Of a DNA stretch of 11,123 nucleotides, positions 7,913-11,123 are shown piece by piece. Location of the stretch: assembly GCA_001632435.1 (NCBI GenBank), contig KV423962.1, forward strand, positions 150,942 to 162,064, in the 5' to 3' direction. The notes beneath the pieces are model-generated. The model was not told the origin of the DNA. It made no database searches and saw only the letters and a program-made list of their open reading frames with translations. The translations under genes were made by a program, and so were the position numbers. How positions within the stretch are numbered: the first letter of the stretch is position 1; every line of letters begins with the position of its first letter. Source of the DNA: Calocera cornea HHB12733. Lineage: Eukaryota; Basidiomycota; Dacrymycetes; Dacrymycetales; Dacrymycetaceae.

Positions 7913-10900
7913 ATGCCCCTCACGGAGCCCCTTCGCGTGGCCTGGCCGACGAGTCCCGCTGAAGAAGCCGCGTCTGGCGAGGCGTCAGTCCTCAAAGCTC
8001 TCACATGCATCCGCTCGCAGTTCGGCGTCGCTGTCATAACGGGACTCAACAAGCGCCCCTCCTGGCCACGCCACAATGGTGCCTTTAGCCCGGCCGACCT
8101 GGTTTCCGGTCTGGCCGCCGATTCACAAGGTATGTCCCACGTCCGTCGGCCTCCCCCGGGCCCGCGCGTCTCCCGTATTTTTTGGTCACCTTTGGCACGT
8201 CCAAGGTCATACGCTGACTCTGTCTCCGGCATTGCGTGTTTTGAAATACAGGTCCTGCCCTTCCCGTTCCGATTCACGATCTCCACCACGAGACAGAAAC
8301 CGCACTCACTCCCGCCAGCTTTTTTACACGTCTCCACGAGACAGATGAATGTGAGCCCGCTTTCCCAAACCTGCTGTATTCACAGATGGTGTGCTCTCCT
8401 GACATTTCTTTGGTTGTGCTCATTCAGCGTCGCTGTACTGGAAAGATGGTCGCCTCCCTCTGTCTTGGACCTCAGAAAGCCCCCACCAGTTGGAGGAGGC
8501 CATGGGTGGCCCCCTGTCCCCTTTGCTTCCCCTGTCCGGAGGCGATCACCAACGTTTCTGTCCGGTGCGTTGTGTTTTATTGGAGGCCGAGACGGGCGGA
8601 CTCTTTTATCCGTCTTTTTTGGCATCTACTGACGCCCGTCCCTCCCTCCCCTCTTCCATACCCTCCCCCTCCCCGACCCCATTCAGGCAGAGACGCTGAT
8701 GCTGTATGCTGGCAAGAAGGGCTCGTATACCGCTCTGTATGTCCCCTTTTTCGCTGGTCATTTTCTCATATATTCTCCATTCAATACTGAATGCTGTTCT
8801 TCCGTCGTTTTAGTCATTGGGACCCGGCGGCTAGTGAGTCCTACGTACGTGCTGCATTCGCTTCCTTTCTTTCCTTCTTGTCTGTCTCGTTTTGACCTTT
8901 CCTTTGTGCCCGCCCAGAATATCATGGTCCACTCGGACGACGAGAACACGTCTGCCGAGTGGTTCGTGGTTCCGACGTGTTATGCGCTTCAGTTTTATGA
9001 GCGGTTTCGCGTGAGGGGGGACCTTATGTGCCATGTGCGCATGTTTTCCGCTGCCGAGTTAGATGCTCTCCCCTATCCGGTGTATCACTTTCACCAGCAA
9101 GTCGGAGACCTGGTGCTCTTAGGGCCGTTGTCTTGGCATCAGGTGCGTAGACAGCGAATACCTCTCTTCCCGTTTGCTTTTGGCCCTTCACTTCCTGATC
9201 TTCTCTGTTTCTTTCATGATGTAGGTGCGCAACCAGGGTGGCACCTCGATCAAGGTCTCTTGGAGTCAACTCTCCATCGCCAGCCTCCGTCTCGCTGTGG
9301 CCTTCCACATTCCCGTCTGTCAAAGGTACGTCGTTTCCTGTTCTTCTCCCCTCCCCCACACCCAAAGAAACCAAAAAACTCGCTGGGCCGACCAGTTTTT
9401 CTACGTCTCCAATGCTGCGGCTCTCCTGCCGCTGCTTTGGCGCCCGGTCCACGCCGTCCTATGTTGCCTTCTTTTCTGTCTGTATGCGTTTCTTATGTGC
9501 ACTTCCTCTCTAGAACGTGTACACCCGTCAGCTATGGCGTCCCGTTGGTGCTGATGAATGGCGTCTGCACCCTAACGGAAGAACTGTGCTTGGTTCTATC
9601 GCACGATTCGCCTCGTCTCAAGTCGAAACCTGCGTTCATTCACCATGTCAACACACTCTCCACTTTCCTCAAGTTATTTTTCCGCTGCCTTGTGTTTGAG
9701 TGGAGTGAAGAGAACCATGAACCGCTTATTCCTTTTTCTGGTGCACTGACTAACGTCCCCCGAGTTACCTGTGATTATTGCGGACAGGACGTGCTCATGT
9801 CCTTCTTTACATGCACGTCGTGTGACTGCGACATTTGCAGTGGGTGTTTCTGCTATGGACGGACCTGTTGTGAAGCCCCCATGGCTCCTCGCTCCCTCCG
9901 TTCCGTCGAACCCCTCCTCGCCCTCCACAACCAAGCGGTTGCTCAGCTCAATAACGCTCAGCAATTGCGCCCCCATGACATGCCGGAACGTTGGGAATGC
10001 CCCAAGCTCGCATCTCCACAGTGCGTGTTCTTGTCTTTTGTTACGGGCCCTTGGGCGTCCCCATCGTTGTGCCTCCGCTTCCCTCCCTCCGTCTCCTTTC
10101 TTCTTCGCCAGCGCTAACCGCCCGTCGGCAGGACTCTTCGCGACAGCCGGCTTCCACACGCACACAGAGCGGCGTTGTCGTACCACAAGTCGCTTGGCGT
10201 GCAGCGTTCCGTACGTCCCTTGTTCTCATTGTGTTGTGGCGCGTTGCTCATTATCATTCGTTTATTTTTACCACTGTGAACATTATTACTTTTTCATTTG
10301 TGGCTCCACCCCCTTTCACCGATCGATTTCGGGAATGTCAGCCTTCCGATGGTATTCCTGTTCCCCACGCCCTCTTGGTGTCGACCTCTTTACCACGGCC
10401 ACTCCTGCACGACTCTGAACCACTGGCGCAGCTTCACCCCATCTATCAGCTGTTGAGCGACACTGTCTTCCCATCTTCCCCTTTGGACGACGTTGTGAGG
10501 GGTGATCCACCCGACTTGCCAACGCAGTGGCAAACCCTCGTTGATGGCTTCCCTCTTGCGGTCGAGGACCTCGATCCCGTGGTGATATTCAGCTTCATCC
10601 ATCGTTTCATGTCCGACGAACGGTCTTCCTTCAAAACCGGCTTGAAACGCGGGCCTTACGACACCCACGCCAACCAGGCTCTCACTGCATCTCCGTTGTC
10701 ACGACGCGCGTTGGACGACGTGGTCGACCGCATGGCAGTTGACCCTATAGATTTCCCCCGTCCTCCTTTCCCCGTACCACCTTTACCGTCGCCCTTCTCT
10801 TCCCGGGTCGTCCCTCACTCAATGTGCCCCGCATCCTCTGCGCCTTCCGACGCCATGGATGTCGACGTCCTTCTCCCAGCACCCTCTCCACTGCCTCTTG

Positions 10901-10986
10901 CTGTTCCTTCCCCTTCGTTCCAGGTCGTCATCTCTCGGTTGCAGGCCGCGACCGTCTTTGGCCATATGCGCACCCGGCTCTCTTAA
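7913..10986 (+). CDS. JmjC-domain Fe(II)/2-oxoglutarate oxygenase with ZZ-like zinc finger
   Basis: This is probably a nuclear JmjC hydroxylase or demethylase acting on histones or other proteins; the substrate is unknown. Ten exons: 7913-8129, 8252-8350, 8428-8564, 8687-8736, 8814-8844, 8918-9142, 9225-9325, 9514-10020, 10132-10210 and 10342-10986. All nine introns are GT-AG and frame-consistent, giving about 696 residues. The N-terminal part (LKALTCIRSQFGVAVITGLN) resembles the entry strand of JmjC folds. GSYTALHWDP across exons 4-5 supplies the iron-binding H169-x-D171. PLSWHQVRNQGGTSIKVSW across exons 6-7 supplies the distal H252, 81 residues after the Asp, a normal JmjC spacing. The triad is therefore intact. 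A helical segment follows (RTCTPVSYGV onward), then Cys373-x2-Cys376-x10-Cys387-x2-Cys390-x4-Cys395-x2-Cys398 plus Cys392, Cys400, Cys405 and Cys406, resembling a ZZ finger. Residues ~480-696 are Pro/Ser/Asp-rich and probably disordered. The start at 7913 has good context, but an upstream exon is possible, and the stop at 10984-10986 may be bypassed by an unseen intron. JmjC call strong; exact ends moderate. Confidence 0.85.
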
Positions 10987-11123
10987 GGCATACCGACGAG
11001 GCGGGCCATACTTTTATCCTGCGCTTCTCTTGCCTCATCCTCACCCGAGGCTCAAGCTTGACCGGAAGAGGTGAGCCAGAGTCACCCGTCGAGGCCCAAT
11101 CTACTTCCCTGCCCGCGGTGCCC
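10987..11123. other. 3' flank of the JmjC gene at the window edge
   Basis: Only 137 bases follow the stop. A frame reading HTDEAGHTFILRF continues openly here, so a further exon of the JmjC gene cannot be excluded. Otherwise this is 3' untranslated or spacer sequence. No polyadenylation signal is evident. Confidence 0.35.

Noticed and set aside
8351..8427. Two tiny introns flanking a 3-nt ATG micro-exon (8386-8388) within JmjC intron 2
   Set aside because: The sites exist and the frame would be kept (Tyr-Ala instead of Ser), but the resulting 35- and 39-nt introns would be shorter than any other here. One 77-nt intron with a CTGAC branch site explains the sequence better.
9514..9699. An alternative exon 8 frame reading VYTRQLWRPVGADEWRLHPNG
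   Set aside because: It looks protein-like at first, but it does not fit the phase of exon 7 and stops before the zinc-finger region. The in-phase frame continues through the helical segment and all the Cys residues.

Overview
The window looks like nuclear DNA of a filamentous fungus, most likely a basidiomycete (Agaricomycetes type). The genes carry short GT-AG introns (about 70-190 nt) with recognisable donors (GTGAGT, GTATGT, GTACGT, GTGCGT) and CTNAY-like branch sites. The first gene opens with the Met-His-Arg start typical of the large basidiomycete F-box families. Non-coding DNA is strongly pyrimidine-rich on the + strand. I see no bacterial operon structure, tRNA, rRNA or CRISPR array.

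Layout. Positions 1-1215 are pyrimidine-rich non-coding DNA. Positions 1216-2887 (+) hold a two-exon F-box protein with a weakly leucine-rich C-terminal part. Positions 2888-3337 are a short convergent intergenic space. Positions 3338-4317 (-) hold a two-exon, basidiomycete-style Cys/His-cluster protein with a short coiled coil. Positions 4318-7912 are gene-poor. Inside this stretch, 5089-5589 is bounded by a perfect 19-bp inverted repeat and differs in composition from its flanks, so it may be a small non-autonomous DNA element. Positions 7913-10986 (+) hold a ten-exon gene for a JmjC-type Fe(II)/2-oxoglutarate oxygenase with a ZZ-like zinc finger and a long proline-rich tail. I resolved its splicing by keeping reading frame and motif continuity.

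How the genes relate. An F-box substrate adaptor, a Cys-cluster protein and a JmjC oxygenase are each members of families that expand in basidiomycete genomes. Nothing in the sequence shows that they form one pathway. The orientations (+, -, +) and the large gaps argue against a tight cluster. The most informative observations are the JmjC/ZZ architecture, the 19-bp inverted repeat, and the spliced minus-strand Cys/His-cluster gene.

All gene models are inferred by eye. Exon joins are well constrained for the JmjC gene, fairly good for the F-box gene except at its C-terminus, and partial for the minus-strand gene.
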